A stretch of DNA of 64,000 bases from Xiphophorus maculatus (Eukaryota > Chordata > Actinopteri > Cyprinodontiformes > Poeciliidae), in NCBI RefSeq assembly GCF_002775205.1, contig NC_036453.1, positions 3,809,103-3,873,102 on the forward strand. Reading direction: 5' to 3'. The notes under the pieces were generated by a model. The model made no database searches and had not been told where the DNA came from. It worked only from the letters and a program-made list of their open reading frames with translations. Below are positions 1 to 11,727 of the stretch, one piece after another. How positions within the stretch are numbered: position 1 is the stretch's first letter; each line of letters begins with the position of its first letter. Both the position numbers and the translations under genes were made by a program.

Positions 1-1425
1 GCTTTGGATGAAAAAGTCAAATAAAGCCAAAAAGAGCAATTACATGATGTAAAAATATTCAAGGCTTTTATTTTGAAATTTTCAGTATGCTTCATTTTAA
101 AGTTCTGAACTAATACCACGTGTAAGAGTGCTTTGGATGAAAAAGTCAAATAAAGCCAAAAAGAGCAATTACGTCATGTAAAAATATTCAAGGCTTTTAT
201 TTTGAAATTTTCAGTATGCTTCATTTTAAAGTTCCGAACTAATCCCATGTGTAACAGTGCTTTGGATGAAAAAGTCATATACGGCCAAAAAAAGCAATTA
301 CGTCATGTAAAATATTCAAGGCTTTTATTTTGAAATTTTCAGTATGCTTAATTTTAAAGTTCCAAACTAATCCCATGTGTAACAGTGCTTTGGATGAAAA
401 AGTCACATAAAGCCAAAAACAGCAATTACCTGATGTAAAAATATTCAAGGCTTTTATTTTGAAATTATTATTATGCTCCATTTTAAAGTTCCGAACTAAT
501 CCCATGTGTAACATTGCTTTGGATGAAAAAGTCATATACGGCCAAAAAGAGCAATTACGTCATGTAAAATATTCAAGGCTTTTATTTTGAAACTTTTGTT
601 AAGCTTCATTTCAAAGGGCCAAACTAATACCACGTGTAACAGTGCTTTGGATGAAAAAGTCAAATAAAGCCAAAAAGAGCAATTACATGATGTAAAAATA
701 TTCAAGGCTTTTATTTTGAAATTTTCAGTATGCTTCATTTCAAAGGGCCAAACTAATACCATGTGTAACAGTGCTTTGGATGAAAAAGTCAAATAAAGCC
801 AAAAAGAGCAATTACATGATGTCAAAATATTCAAGGCTTTTATTTTGAAATTATTATTATGCTCCATTTTAAAGTTCCGAACTAATCCCATGTGTAACAG
901 TGCTTTGGATGAAAAAGTCACATAAAGCCAAAAACAGCAATTACGTCATGTAAAATATTCAAGGCTTTTATTTTGAAATTTTCAGTATGCTTAATTTTAA
1001 AGTTCCAAACTAATCCCATGTGTAACATTGCTTTGGATGAAAAAGTCAAATAAAGCCAAAAAGAGCAATTACATGATGTAAAAATATTCAAGGCTTTTAT
1101 TTTGAAATTTTTGTTAAACTTAATTTCAGAGGTCCAAACTAATCCCATGTGTAATAGTCATTGGGTTAAATCAGTTATTTATTGCTCAAAAGAGCAATTA
1201 TCTGATCTAAAATATGTCAAGGCTTTTATTTTGAAATTTTCAGTATGCTTCATTTCAGAGGCCCAAACTAATCCCATGTGTAACAGTGCTTTGGATAAAA
1301 AAGTCACATAAAGCCAAAAGCAGCAATTACATGATGTAAAAATATTCAAGGCTTTTATTTTGAAATTATTATTATGCTCCATTTTAAAGTTCCAAACTAA
1401 TCCCATGTGTAACAGTTACTGAGTT
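1..1425. repeat. Satellite array, unit about 128 bp, about 11 copies
   Basis: The same block starts again near 1, 130, 260, 387, 515, 645, 773, 901, 1028 and 1290. Each unit contains GCTTTGGATGAAAAAGTCA, then GCAATTAC, TTCAAGGCTTTTATTTTGAAA and AACTAATCCCATGTGTAACA. Units differ by scattered point changes and by swapped sub-variants; for example the segment before ATGCT reads TTTTCAGT in some and TTATTATT in others. The array runs into the left edge, so its true length is unknown. Open frames inside it follow from a unit length near a multiple of three and are not genes. Confidence 0.95.
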
Positions 1426-2180
1426 AAATCAGTTATATACAGCCCATAGCAGCAGGTAGTTCTAAAGGCCAGTTCTCAGTCCTGATCTGTTTCAACTGAG
1501 GATAGATAGAACTACAGTGATGCGTATTCGTAGTCCAAATCAGCAGCCAATAGCCTCTTGAGTTCCGTTGCTATGGCAAATAATGGTCTCAGCAGGTGTG
1601 AGCTGTGAGCTCTGAGCTCTCAAACACACAAGTGTGTTTGAGCAAACACACTTTACTGAAAAAAAGCATTGGAAACAAATCCTTCTTGTTCGGGAACTGT
1701 AATACATATTCGAAAAGCGTTTTAAGCGTATGACAGTTCAATGTGTCTTCTGCGATAGTCCCGAGATTCATATCTGTACCTCACTCAGAGCATTTACAGT
1801 GATGAGAGAAAGAAATGTTGTGCCCAGATATGAACCGAGGTCGGCTGTCACTCTAATATGAGCAAAAATGAGAAACTTTGGGTCGCTTAGAGGCAAATTG
1901 TGGACAAACCATAACTGGTATTGACGAGCCGTCTTCACTTTCGAAGAGATCACAGACGTATCTACAAAATGAAATTTGAATGGCATTTCTAGGTGAATTT
2001 GTGACGACACAGCAAATCCTCAAAAATAGGGTATTTCTAGGATTTTTCCCATTGAGTTATAATGGGGTTTTTTTCGTAGTTTTTTGCGAATTATGTCGCC
2101 ACGTTAAGCCCAAATCCCACCAGAAGTAATAGCTCCAATGGCGTGAATTGCTTTGCATGGCAGGCCCCAATGATGGTCGT
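1426..2180. other. Non-coding stretch, nothing recognised
   Basis: This stretch lies between the satellite and the third CLUH exon, so it is probably intronic to the CLUH-like gene. It holds a short inverted motif around AACACACAAGTGTGTTTGAG near 1623 and an 80-codon open frame on the minus strand (1768-2010) that I cannot assign. The texture suggests an old transposon fragment, but I recognise no family. Confidence 0.4.
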
Positions 2181-2229
2181 GAAAAGCAGTGTGTAGAGAG
2201 GATGAGGGGAGAAAGTTAGAGTCAGTTAC

Positions 2230-3998
2230 CCTCCACCACCCTGATCAGCGCCCCCTCCTGGATTCCCTGGATGGAGCCCAGCTCGGCGGCGCTGTCCAGG
2301 ACGGCGCCTCCCAGCTGCAGGGAGAAGCAGGAGCGGTGGCAGGTGAGTTCATGATCCATAAGCACCTGATGGAGCTCAGATATCGACATCTGCCCTGATA
2401 CCTGAGAGGGGAGGATAACCAATCAATCAATCAATCAATCAATCAAGTTTATTTGTATAGCACATTTACATCAGACAAACACAAATACACAGTCATGAAG
2501 ACACAAACAACCTGAGGGAAGTTGGAACATCACTTTCTTCAAATCAGACAAAATTGGTGTCAAATGTTTGTGGTACATTTGTGCATCAAAACTTTTGGTT
2601 TCTGGTGCTATCATTTTAAATATACTAAGAAATGTTTCCAGAGGTCATGAAAGGTCAACCTCCCCGGCCCCTAGCTTCTCCAAATCAGATAGAATTGGTG
2701 TCAATCAACTCGACTACATTTATGCTGGTTTGTGCAGCAAAAATCTTTGTGCTGCTTTGGCTTTGAACCTATTAATGAATGTTTAAAGGTCATTTTGATT
2801 TTGTAAAAGTGGAGGGCTGGTTGACCTTTTGAACCCTATACTTTATTAATATCTTCAACGGGGTGATGCGCTCCATCTTCCTGGTTTTAGTGCAAACGCC
2901 ATCAGAGTGATTGACTGGAGGAAGGTAGAAGCACTTTTATGAAAATACTGAAGAAAGCAGAACCTGAAGATCAAAACTTTCTGTTCCAGGCGGCTGAATT
3001 TGGACTGTAAATTTGTCCTCATGAAGATCAGCGACTTCTCCATCGCTCGACAGAGTTTTTCTCTTGTTGGACAGCTCATCCTCAGAGGTTTCTGAAGCCA
3101 CACCTGAGGTTTAAAGAATTAAACCTTAAACATCATAATAACAGAATGTTATTACATGAACAAAGATGGACGCCGATCACCAACCTTTGACAAGCGGCTC
3201 CTCCTCTGAAAGAGGCTGCAAACCACTTTTATCCTGGTCCTCCTTTTCTCTCTTTATGTTTTCTGGATCCTTCATGTGAGTCTTGTTAAATATGGGTGTG
3301 TCTACTAACTCATCAGTGTGGATAATTTCATTTTTTACGTGAAAAACTCCTGGATCTTCATCACTTAGTTCATGTTTTACTTGGAAGTCCTCATGAGTGT
3401 TGTTGCTTTTACGTTCTGCACCAAAGTGTTCGGTCCTCTCAGAACCATTTCCACTGGGATGGATCAGTACCTGGTGCTGCTCAGGCCAAACAAACCCTGC
3501 TGCGCTCACTTCATGAAGCTTGATGTTTTTCTCCATTTCTGATTTTGCTTTTGTTGAAGTTGTGATGTCTTTATCGTTTTCCGTCTGAATTTCTGGCTCA
3601 GAGTCAGTCTGAGTCTGAACCGCCGCACTAATCTGAGTCTCCACTTCGGTTTGCGTCTCCACCTCAGAGAAACACCTGTCTCTTCCTTCCCTTGCGTCTC
3701 CTTCATCTCCCTGCGCCTCGTCTTCCTCAGAAACAAGCAAACACACCATGGGCTCCACCAGAGTCACTTCGCCTGCAGGGTTGCTGCTGAGTATGATGTC
3801 AGGAAACAGGAAATGCTCTGGCTCAAGAGCAGGGTTTGCTATACCAGTTGAAGGGTTTATCATACTGTCATCCAAAGAGTCAAGGTCGCTTTCCTCGCTT
3901 GATAGAAGAGGGGATTGCTCAGCGCCCTGTTGAACCGGATCGCCCGGATGCTTGAAGAAGCTCAATAATCCGCGGCAGCACTGGAAGATGTTTCCCAT
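2230..3998 (-). CDS. cluh: CLUH-like (clustered mitochondria protein homolog), N-terminal exons, partial
   Basis: Three minus-strand coding exons are visible: 3185-3998, 2964-3103 and 2230-2401, with phases 1, 0 and 1 and GT-AG borders; the rest lies beyond the left edge. Exons 2 and 3 encode the ubiquitin-like N-terminal region of CLUH ([15 protein letters not shown], then [20 protein letters not shown] and [17 protein letters not shown]). That matches the remembered human segments IQ.PGTEPF.LQV and [20 protein letters not shown]. CLUH is a cytosolic protein that binds mRNAs of nuclear-encoded mitochondrial proteins and controls mitochondrial distribution. Exon 1 codes about 271 acidic, probably disordered residues beginning MGNIFQCC, which I do not know from mammalian CLUH. 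It has repeated TQTE/TQTD runs and several E/D-rich blocks. The ATG at 3998 is the first in frame. The family is confident; the paralogue and the use of this N-terminus are less so. Confidence 0.85.
2424..2480. repeat. (AATC)n microsatellite with short dispersed-element end
   Basis: Tandem AATCAATC is followed at once by AGTTTATTTGTATAGCACAT. The second motif next to a four-base repeat is common in fish genomes as the tail of a retroposed element, which is my recollection of the family. It lies in CLUH intron 2. Confidence 0.6.
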
Positions 3999-4019
3999 CG
4001 TCGCTCCGCGTCAGGCTGG

Positions 4020-5215
4020 ACAGAGAAAAAAATAATTTAATTTGTACATTTACCCACTTTTTACCAGTACTATTTGTTTTTATCTGGAATTTATCAAATG
4101 GGAATAATTTTGGGACCCCAACTTTACAAAAGAAAATTTTAATTTAATTTAATTTAATGTGAGGAAGAAAAAAGTACAGAGTGTAAAGATCTAGTTTAGA
4201 CTCTTTGTGGAGCTTTAGATCCAAATTAGCTGGAGGTTTCTGTTAAATTTTCTATAGAATATTGTCAGAGTTTTTCTGAAAAAAAAACATACTTTTAGGA
4301 GTATTTTTACTTCTGTACGTTTTACTTTCATTTGAGTAATTTTATTATGAAGTATTGCTACTCTTACTTTAGTAAAATTTCTACTTTCTACCCACTGAAA
4401 GAAAAACAAACATGTTTTCACCAAAAATTCATCAGACACTGACACACACCTGCAGTTTGTGTTAAAGTTTCATAATATATTTTTTAAAGAAACTGATTTG
4501 AATTTTTTTTATTATTTTGCCTGATTTTTATTATTTTGTAATTATGTTAGTTATAGAAATCATTTTGGTGCTTAAAATACCAAAATTTCCACATAACTTT
4601 ATATTTCAGTCCATATTATGAAGAATTTTTAAAGATTAAATTATTGATGTTTTGATCAGTTACTCTGGTTTTTTTTTACCAAATAATTTTTTACTTTTAC
4701 TTGAGTAAAACAGTGATTGTATTCAAGTAAAAGTAGAAATATTTCAACATATTTTAACTCACGTAAAAGTAAAGAGTAGCCATCCAAAAAATTACACAAG
4801 AGTAAAAAAGTATTTTGGTAAAAAGTTGACTCGAGTGCTGAGTAACTGATCAAATGATCAATTTAATGTTTTTAAAAATATGTCATCAGATGGACCAAAA
4901 TATAAAGTTAAGGAAAAATTTTGGTATTTTAAGGACCAAAATATAAATAATTTATATAAGCAACAACATTTTTAAAAAAAATAAAATCAGGCAAAATAAA
5001 AAATTACCAAATGAATTTCAAAAATTAGTTTTTGGTTAAAACATGTTTGGTTTTTAATCATCGGGTAAAAATGAAGGAGGATACTTCACAATAAAATTAC
5101 TCAAATAAAAGTAAAAAAAAAAATACAGCTTAGTAAAAATACAAATAAAAGTAAATTTTTTAAAGTACATTTAATTGAGTAAATGTAACTAGTTACTACG
5201 CAGCTCTGGGTTTCA
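4020..5215. repeat. R1 MITE copies (two pieces in opposite orientation)
   Basis: R1 hallmarks are present on both strands. Around 4300-4460 one finds TTTAGGAGTATTTTTACTTCTG and CACACACCTGCAGTTTGTGTTAAAGTTTCATAA. Around 4700-5215 the reverse-complement order appears, ending AGTAAATGTAACTAGTTACT ACGCAGCTCTGGG. The stretch lies just upstream of the CLUH start codon. Confidence 0.75.
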
Positions 5216-5879
5216 CCCAACATAAACTGGACAATCTAAAATTTTAGATCCAGTCTTGTGGATGGTGCAGAGCATTTAATGAATCCATGAAAGAAAAGTT
5301 TAAAAAGTAAGCTGGAGATGATGAAATCAGAGTTCAACCACATGAGGATTTGAAAAATAAACACAGCTGTGAAGATTAATTTCTTATTTAAAGCACCAAA
5401 TGGTCACGAGAGCCTAAACTGTTGCAGGTGAAGATTTGCGTGATCCTCAAACACAACAAAAATATGACATCAGATGTGTGAGACCTACCATCCAGTGAAG
5501 AAGAAGAAATCAGTCACTCTGTGTCATCTTGTCTCATATCTTCTGGTTTCCATCCTGGTGAAATCACAGAGTTTCCCAAGGTTTCCTCCAGACGCTCTCC
5601 TGTCCTTGCTGTGCGACTACATTACACAAACTGAGTGTCCTTCATGAGTGGGGGGAGAAAGGGGAGCTGTCACACAGCCTGTGGGCCCTCTCCCCGTTCA
5701 GACAATACCCAACAGCGGCCAGCAGGGGGCTGCCTCTCTGCTGCACATGATGTAACTTCCTGTGTGATTCAGATTGACGTATGCAGGTGGCAGCATGAGT
5801 GTGTTACCGCCATCTACTGGTGGGAAAACGATCCTTCTCATCTTTTCTCTTCATAGACTGAAAGGTTTATTATTAGAGT
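5216..5879. other. Intergenic, upstream of cluh, nothing recognised
   Basis: This is mostly unique-looking sequence between two R1 copies. It may hold the CLUH promoter or an upstream non-coding exon. I see no convincing TATA box or CpG island. Confidence 0.35.
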
Positions 5880-6425
5880 TAGTAACTAGTTACATTTACT
5901 TGAGTGACTTTATGGAAGAAACGTTCTTCTAGGAGTATTTTTACTATGCTGTACTTTTTATGTTTACTTAAGTACTTTATTATGAAGTATTTCTACTCTT
6001 ACTTGAGTAAAGTTTATGAAGTACAAGCTTGTATTAAGAAAAACTTGACCAGACACAAACACACCTGAAGTTATTGTTAAAGTTTAATGAGTTTAATATT
6101 GAGAGAAACTGATTTGGGAAAATGTGTGTTTTGTCTGATTCTGTTATTTTATAATGATGTTTTAAATAAATAATTTTCATTTTGATCTTTAACATGCCAA
6201 ATTTTCAACATAACTTTACATTGTAGTCCATCTGATGATGTAACTTTTAAATATTAAATGATTGATGTTTTGACCAGTTACTCAGCACTTAGCTGTTTAT
6301 CAATTACTTTTCTACGCTTATTTGAGTAATTTCTTGGACGGCTATGTTTTAATTTTACTTCATTAAGAATACGTTGAAGTAGTGCTACTTACTTGAGTAC
6401 TACATTTGGGTACTCTCACCTCTGA
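5880..6425. repeat. R1 MITE copy
   Basis: Begins near TAGTAACTAGTTACATTTAC TTGAG and continues with the family order: TAGGAGTATTTTTACT, ACACCTGAAGTTATTGTTAAAG, GATTTGGGAAAATG, and finally TTGAGTAC near 6395. It is a nearly complete single copy. Confidence 0.75.
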
Positions 6426-6544
6426 TTATTATTTTTATTTACCATTATGTGACGTTACAAGCGCAAATTTTCATGTATATTATTTATTTTTTGGTGATAG
6501 ACCAATATAATTTGCAATAACTGTATAGCTTTTTATGTTATGGT

Positions 6545-8335
6545 CTTGTATATTATTATTATTGTTATTATTATTATTATTATTAGTAGTAGTAGTAATA
6601 GTACTACTACTACTACTACTACTACTACTATCATTGCTACAGTCCTATTTTTGTATATTGTTTATTTGTTTATATATATATATTGTATATATCAGAATAA
6701 CAATGACAATCTCAAACAATGAGTCAGTAACAAATATTACAAAAAAGAAAATCACCACTCCTACTATTAAGAGATCTAATTGGAAACAAAGGCTAGAGCA
6801 AAGTATTAAAGTTAGTGACAAAATAAAAAATAAATTAAATGGGACTACTAATTGAAAATCTTCCATTAACTCAAGCAATTTAATTGCGTTTAAATGCTGC
6901 ATTTTTCTCAGACAACTTTTGAAAAAGAAAAGTTCGTTTTGGAGAGCAGAGATTGAGAGGGAGCATTTTGCATAGCGACATTTATGGATATAAAATTTTG
7001 TTACAATCAGTAGAACATTGACTAAAAATTCAAAAAAATGTTCTTTTATAGATAAACCGAACTGAATGTTTTGTAAGGAAATAAAATCCACATTTATTGT
7101 TTTAGAAGACAGAAAGGTACGAAGTTGATCCCATAAGTTTAATACTTCTTTACATTCGTAAAACAAATGGTTAGTTGTTTCCAATTGAGTTTTACAAAAA
7201 CCACAATTCTTAACATTTAAATTAAATCTCTCTCTTAAGAACTCATTGGAAGGATATGTGTTATTAATTATTTTAAAATGTAATTCTTTATATTTGGGCG
7301 GAAATGGGAATTTCAAATAATTTGTCCAAATTTTTACTAACATAGATTTGTTAAAATTTTGTAATAGAACTGTGCTTTTCGTTCTTCCTGGGTACATAAT
7401 ATTAATAGGATTCTGATTTAAAAACTTGTTGCATTTATTATCTCTAATGTCCACATGTTCAAATTGAATCTTATGGAGTCTAGGAATAGAGAAATTAGGT
7501 AAATTGTTTTTAACTGACTGAATGAGGACATTAGGGATACGACGTAAAACTTTTTAATAAATTGTTAGTGAACAATCAGCTCCATACTTCCTGTTAAATT
7601 CCTCCAAAATTAGAATATCACCATTTCCATCCAGTAGATGAGTAATTGACCAGATTTGGTTATTCCACCAATCTTCCATAAATATAGATTTTCTACCACA
7701 TAGAATGGCTCTGTTGTTCCACAGTGGAACATTATGAGACTGAAGTTGTGTTTGAACATTAACTTCCACTGTAACAAAACCTGTTGGTGGAAATCAGAGA
7801 GTTGTAGGGGGAGTTTTGATAATTCAAAATCACATTTCAATAACAACTCAATACCTCCAACTTTTGAAATACGAACGACGCTATAACAAACCAAATGAGG
7901 CCACCATTTTTTAAAAAGGACTGAAGCCATCTAATTTTTAAAGTACCATTTATAATTTCAAAATTGATTGCCTTGATACCACCGTCCTGAAATTGTTTTA
8001 GCAAATCACATTTTCTATAGTAATGGTGTTTGTTTTTCCAAATAAAGTTAAAAGTAATTCTGTGAATCTGTTTTATGAGATTTGGAGGGACGGCTAAGGA
8101 ATATGCAGGACATGTCAGCCTGGATAAGGATTCAGTTTTTGTTAATAAAGTTCTACCAAACAACGTCAAGTCTCTTTGAAGCCAATTATTTAAAGTTTTT
8201 TCACATTTATCAATGTTGACTTGTAAATTTTTTCTTACGCTGGTAGCTTTACATTTCTTGGTGCTGGTTCTGAACCTGGTCCTGTTTTTTGTGAAGTCTT
8301 GTCTTGAAGAAAAACAAGACAAGACTTGTCTTGTT
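6545..8335 (-). mobile_element. 5'-truncated LINE, L1/Tx1-type ORF2 remnant
   Basis: Minus-strand frames encode typical C-terminal parts of an L1/Tx1-type ORF2 protein. At 7837-8322 there is LTLFGRTLLTKTESLSRLTC and NFIWKNKHHYYRKCDLL; at 6645-7454 there is LLQNFNKSMLVKIW, FLRERFNLNVKNCGFC and TNHLFYECKEVLNLW, the zf-RVT region. Endonuclease and the main reverse-transcriptase motifs are missing, so insertion was 5'-truncated. The preserved part is split over at least three frames, so it is dead. The 3' end meets the ATT microsatellite. Confidence 0.88.
6547..6685. repeat. (ATT)n, (AGT)n/(ACT)n and (TA)n microsatellites
   Basis: Consecutive trinucleotide runs of ATT, then AGT, then ACT, followed by a short TATATA run near 6673. 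Read on the minus strand, the AAT repeat sits at the 3' end of the LINE that follows, so it probably grew from the LINE's tail. Poly-Leu and poly-Ile open frames here are artefacts. Confidence 0.9.
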
Positions 8336-8344
8336 TTTTTAATT

Positions 8345-9125
8345 TTTTTTTTTTTTTTACATGTTAAACTACATAAATGTATTGGGTCTGAAGGAGCTGT
8401 GTATCAAATGGGTGCAACCTAACGGTAAAATAGTTGAACAAATTAATGAAATAATTATTCTTGAACAGTATCAGGTGTGGATAAAAGAACATAATCCAAA
8501 GGCTGCGAAGGCGGCTGCTGAACTGACCGATGTGTTTGTGGCTGCAAGGAGGAAGACCTCTTAAGCTTTTCAAAGCTGGAAAAAGGATGGCCGCAATCAA
8601 TCTCCATGTAAAAGAGAAATTTGGCTCAACATTTCAGCTGAAAAAGCCCATTTGTTATGTGCACAGGAGGGTCATATCAAACCTATGTGCCCTCAAAATG
8701 CTCTTAAGTTGCCCCAGATGTATTTTCTGCCCAGGAAAGAGACTCAAAATGCCGGAGCAATTCATCAATTAATGGAGACTTCTGTGGAGCTCAACGGTCA
8801 GGCACTGAAGGCCCCGATTGATACAGGGAACACACAGACTTTGGTCCAGCGCAGGTATGTCTCACTCCAGTTTGTTTGCACCAGTGAGACCAGTCCAATT
8901 TGCTGCGTCCATGCTGACAAAAGTATCCAACAGCAGATGTTTATGTGACTATAAAAGGACAACATACAAAGTCTCTGTTCCAGGTAAAAGCTGCTCCACT
9001 CGCATTATGAACCTGCTGAAACAGTGGGTGTCCTGGGGCCTGGAGAAACCTGCCTCCTCCTACATCCGGAGTCCAGAGGATGAGGAACCTGAGGAGCAAT
9101 ATGTTCCTGTTATCAGGGGCTAAGA
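8345..9125 (+). mobile_element. Fossil LTR retroelement fragment (Ty3/Gypsy-like, SCAN-type gag)
   Basis: A plus-strand stretch has the remains of a gag-pol region. There is a SCAN/gag-like helix segment (QVWIKEHNPKAAKAAAELTD, about 8470-8560), a CCHC-knuckle-like piece (CAQEGHIKPMC, about 8655) and an aspartic-protease-like segment with D-T-G (about 8815). This order suits a Gmr1-like Gypsy element, the group from which vertebrate SCAN domains are thought to derive. It is broken in several places. I find no reverse transcriptase, integrase or flanking LTRs, and it looks old. Confidence 0.65.
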
Positions 9126-9569
9126 CCCCTAAAGGTCAGATCCTAGAATTGCCCCTGATTACAGGTATTACTAGATTACTCTTTGAGTAATTTACACACC
9201 TTTGTGTGATACTAAGATAAATATTGGGATATTAACTGTAGCACCTAATGTCGAACTATCAGCTTAGCTACTGAGACTATTTTATTCTATTCTAATTAAG
9301 AATAAGAGGCTATAGAGTAAGCTTCAAATTTACAGTATAAAACAGAAATATTGGCCAGGATTTAAAAATAACATACTCAAATTCAAAGTGGAACTTGGCA
9401 AGAAAACCAATAAAATATACTTGTTTATTTTTTGCATCTAAAAGCAGCAGGCTATTTACAAGAAATGAAAAAATATGAAAAAATGATGTAAACATTTTTT
9501 TACTTATGCTGCCACCTACGTGATACCTACCAGCTGATGGGAGGAAGGATCTACTATAACGCTCCTTTG
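9126..9569. other. Intergenic, nothing recognised
   Basis: AT-rich sequence between two transposon relics. A short TTACTAGATTACTCTTTGAGT near 9168 may be an R1 edge. No gene signal seen. Confidence 0.35.
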
Positions 9570-9710
9570 TGCATGTAGGATGGCTTGGATCAAAGCATAT
9601 TTGTGTGCTGCTGTGGCCCAGTCAAAGTCCAAACATATTAAATTGAGAATCTGCTATAAGAATAGAACAGTGGTGTTTTCAGAAACTCAGTCTGAATATT
9701 GTCGAGTGTT
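9570..9710 (+). mobile_element. Tc1/mariner transposase fragment
   Basis: TGGATCAAAGCATATTTGTG and GGCCCAGTCAAAGTCCAAAC, then ATTGAGAATCTGCTATAAG, match the catalytic-region DNA of fish Tc1-like transposases (WPSQSPD.NPIENLW). Only about 130 bp remain. Confidence 0.75.
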
Positions 9711-10274
9711 TATATTTCAATCCGTCAGTTTGATTGTATTATTGACAACATATTTAATGAATTTTAAATCATTGGTACAAAATTTTAATTTTATGTTTTA
9801 AATGTACAGACGCTCTTGGTAAATGATGAATGTCCCTGGATTTTCCCTTGGGCTTCATGATGTAATCAAATGAATTCCACATTTTCTCTTTTCTCGTATT
9901 TACTGAAGCACCTCCTCTGTCCCAAACCACCTAAAAACAAACCTCTCAGTATTCACATCCTGTTTCCTCAAAGATTTATTTGGCATCAGCTGAAAAGAAG
10001 GTCTGTTGCCACCAGAGAGCAAAACATTAATATTCTGAACACACCAAGAGCAAATCAACTGCTGGAGAAACTCTCTGCTGCTGCTTGTTTATTCAGTAGT
10101 AGCTCCATTAAAGTTCATGCTGTGTGAATAATAAATTAAATGAAATCTTGACTAACATTAAAATAAGATTTCTTTTTCTGTAGCAACTCTTTCCTTTTTT
10201 TGCAGCTACAGGGAAACATTTCACAACAAAATGTTTGATTTTTAAGTCGAGACCTGGGAAACTGACAACATACA
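9711..10274. other. Intergenic, nothing recognised
   Basis: AT-rich sequence with short open frames only. No splice-consistent exon, RNA gene or repeat family was recognised. Confidence 0.35.
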
Positions 10275-10870
10275 GCACATGTGTCAAACTCAAGGCCCGG
10301 GGGCCAAATCTGGTCCACTGTAGCTATTTATGAGGGACACAAAAAATAAAACATTTAACATAACGGTTGTGTGGTTAAATGTAATCGTATCAATCGAATC
10401 AAAACAGTTTTTATCTGTATACTGCCAAATTGCAGTATGGAATATGGAAAATCAACAAACCCATGCACTTTTTCACAGTAATGCATAATTGTGAGTTTAC
10501 TGTAAATTTTCCACTAAAATGGTCAAAAACATTGGGTTTATGTGATGCTAACTCCCACCTGCAAGTGGCAGTATTTCTTACAGCAAGTTTTTTTTTTAAA
10601 GATATTTCGCAAATATTTCTGAATTAACTCCACAAATCAGTGATTTTTATTGCAAAAGAAAAAAAATAATAAAGCAAAAAAATGTTATTCTACATTTTAC
10701 AGATGTTAAATTTTAATAAGTACTTATCAAATGCAGACACAGCTATTAATATTTTAACAGGTTGCTAGTAGGTTTTATGATGCATTCTGGGACAACCGGC
10801 CCTTTAAGAACATTCATGATGTTGATATGGCCCAAAATGAAAATGAGCTGGACATCCCTGACATGCAGGA
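10275..10870. repeat. Dispersed repeat, probable hAT-type MITE
   Basis: Starts near TGTCAAACTCAAGGCCCGGG GGCCAAATCTGG and ends near TGGACATCCCTGACATGCAG. The first motif is a frequent end of a fish hAT-type element whose other end reads roughly TGACACCCCTG. The inner part is degenerate. Confidence 0.5.
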
Positions 10871-11726
10871 TTTTATCCAGACAGAAGACAAAAATATGGA
10901 TGAGGATGCCTGTTCGTGAGTTGTTTCAAGAGTTATTGTAGAAATATTGGAGCAGATACATCTGCTCAGATATCCTGGTTAGATTTCAAAATGTCAGTTT
11001 TTTCAGTCTCGATATCCTTGGATCAATAATTTTTTATAAATGTAAGCATAAAAACCCCTAAATTCAGCTGGTATATAATATTATTATGCATTTTAATGAT
11101 TGAACTGATTAAAAATACTAAAAAATAGTTTTAGAAAGTTGATTTCAGTCGTACTTTACATTATATAAAAAGCACAATATGTAATCAGTCCAGGTGTGAG
11201 AGAATTAAGTTATTTTTTTGGGACTAATAATCAGTTTTTCCTCTGCTTTGAGTTCCCCACCTTTTCCAAATTTAGTCATGTTATAACAACAAATGTTGAT
11301 TAATTTTGTCAGGATTTATATAAGGTAGTTATGAAGCAGGAGGAAGAGAGTATTTATATAAATACCTGCTGCCAGTGCCGACTGCTTGTGGGATTAAACT
11401 TGAATGTCTTTTTGGACATGTGTCTTTCACAACTGGAGGAAGGAGTTTTGTCAAATTAGATCAAGCTCAGACAGTGTGGACGGGGAGCTTCTGTGAAAAA
11501 TGGATTATTTGTATTTTTACAGTTCTTCCTCTTTGTAACATCACCAGGCCGGTAGAGGAGTCACACCTGCGTATTAAAATGTTCTAAGAAAAGTTTTTTT
11601 CTCAGTGAAAACAGAGATGACAACATGAGTTATGGTTTGCCATAACAAGGCAAATTGTATGAATTTAATAAAGTGCAGGTAATACAACATTTCCTTTTCA
11701 AGTGACCATCCTAAACATAAAGCTGG
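10871..11726. other. Intergenic, nothing recognised
   Basis: AT-rich stretch without recognisable exon, RNA gene or repeat. The 70-codon open frame at 11375-11587 has no family resemblance and no splice context. Confidence 0.35.
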
Positions 11727-11727
11727 T

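Noticed and set aside
275-1406. Several open frames of 70-130 codons at the left end
   Set aside because: They lie in the satellite, repeat the same peptide and follow its unit length.
6535-6855. Poly-Leu and poly-Ile frames that look like membrane segments
   Set aside because: They are translations of ATT, AGT and ACT microsatellites.
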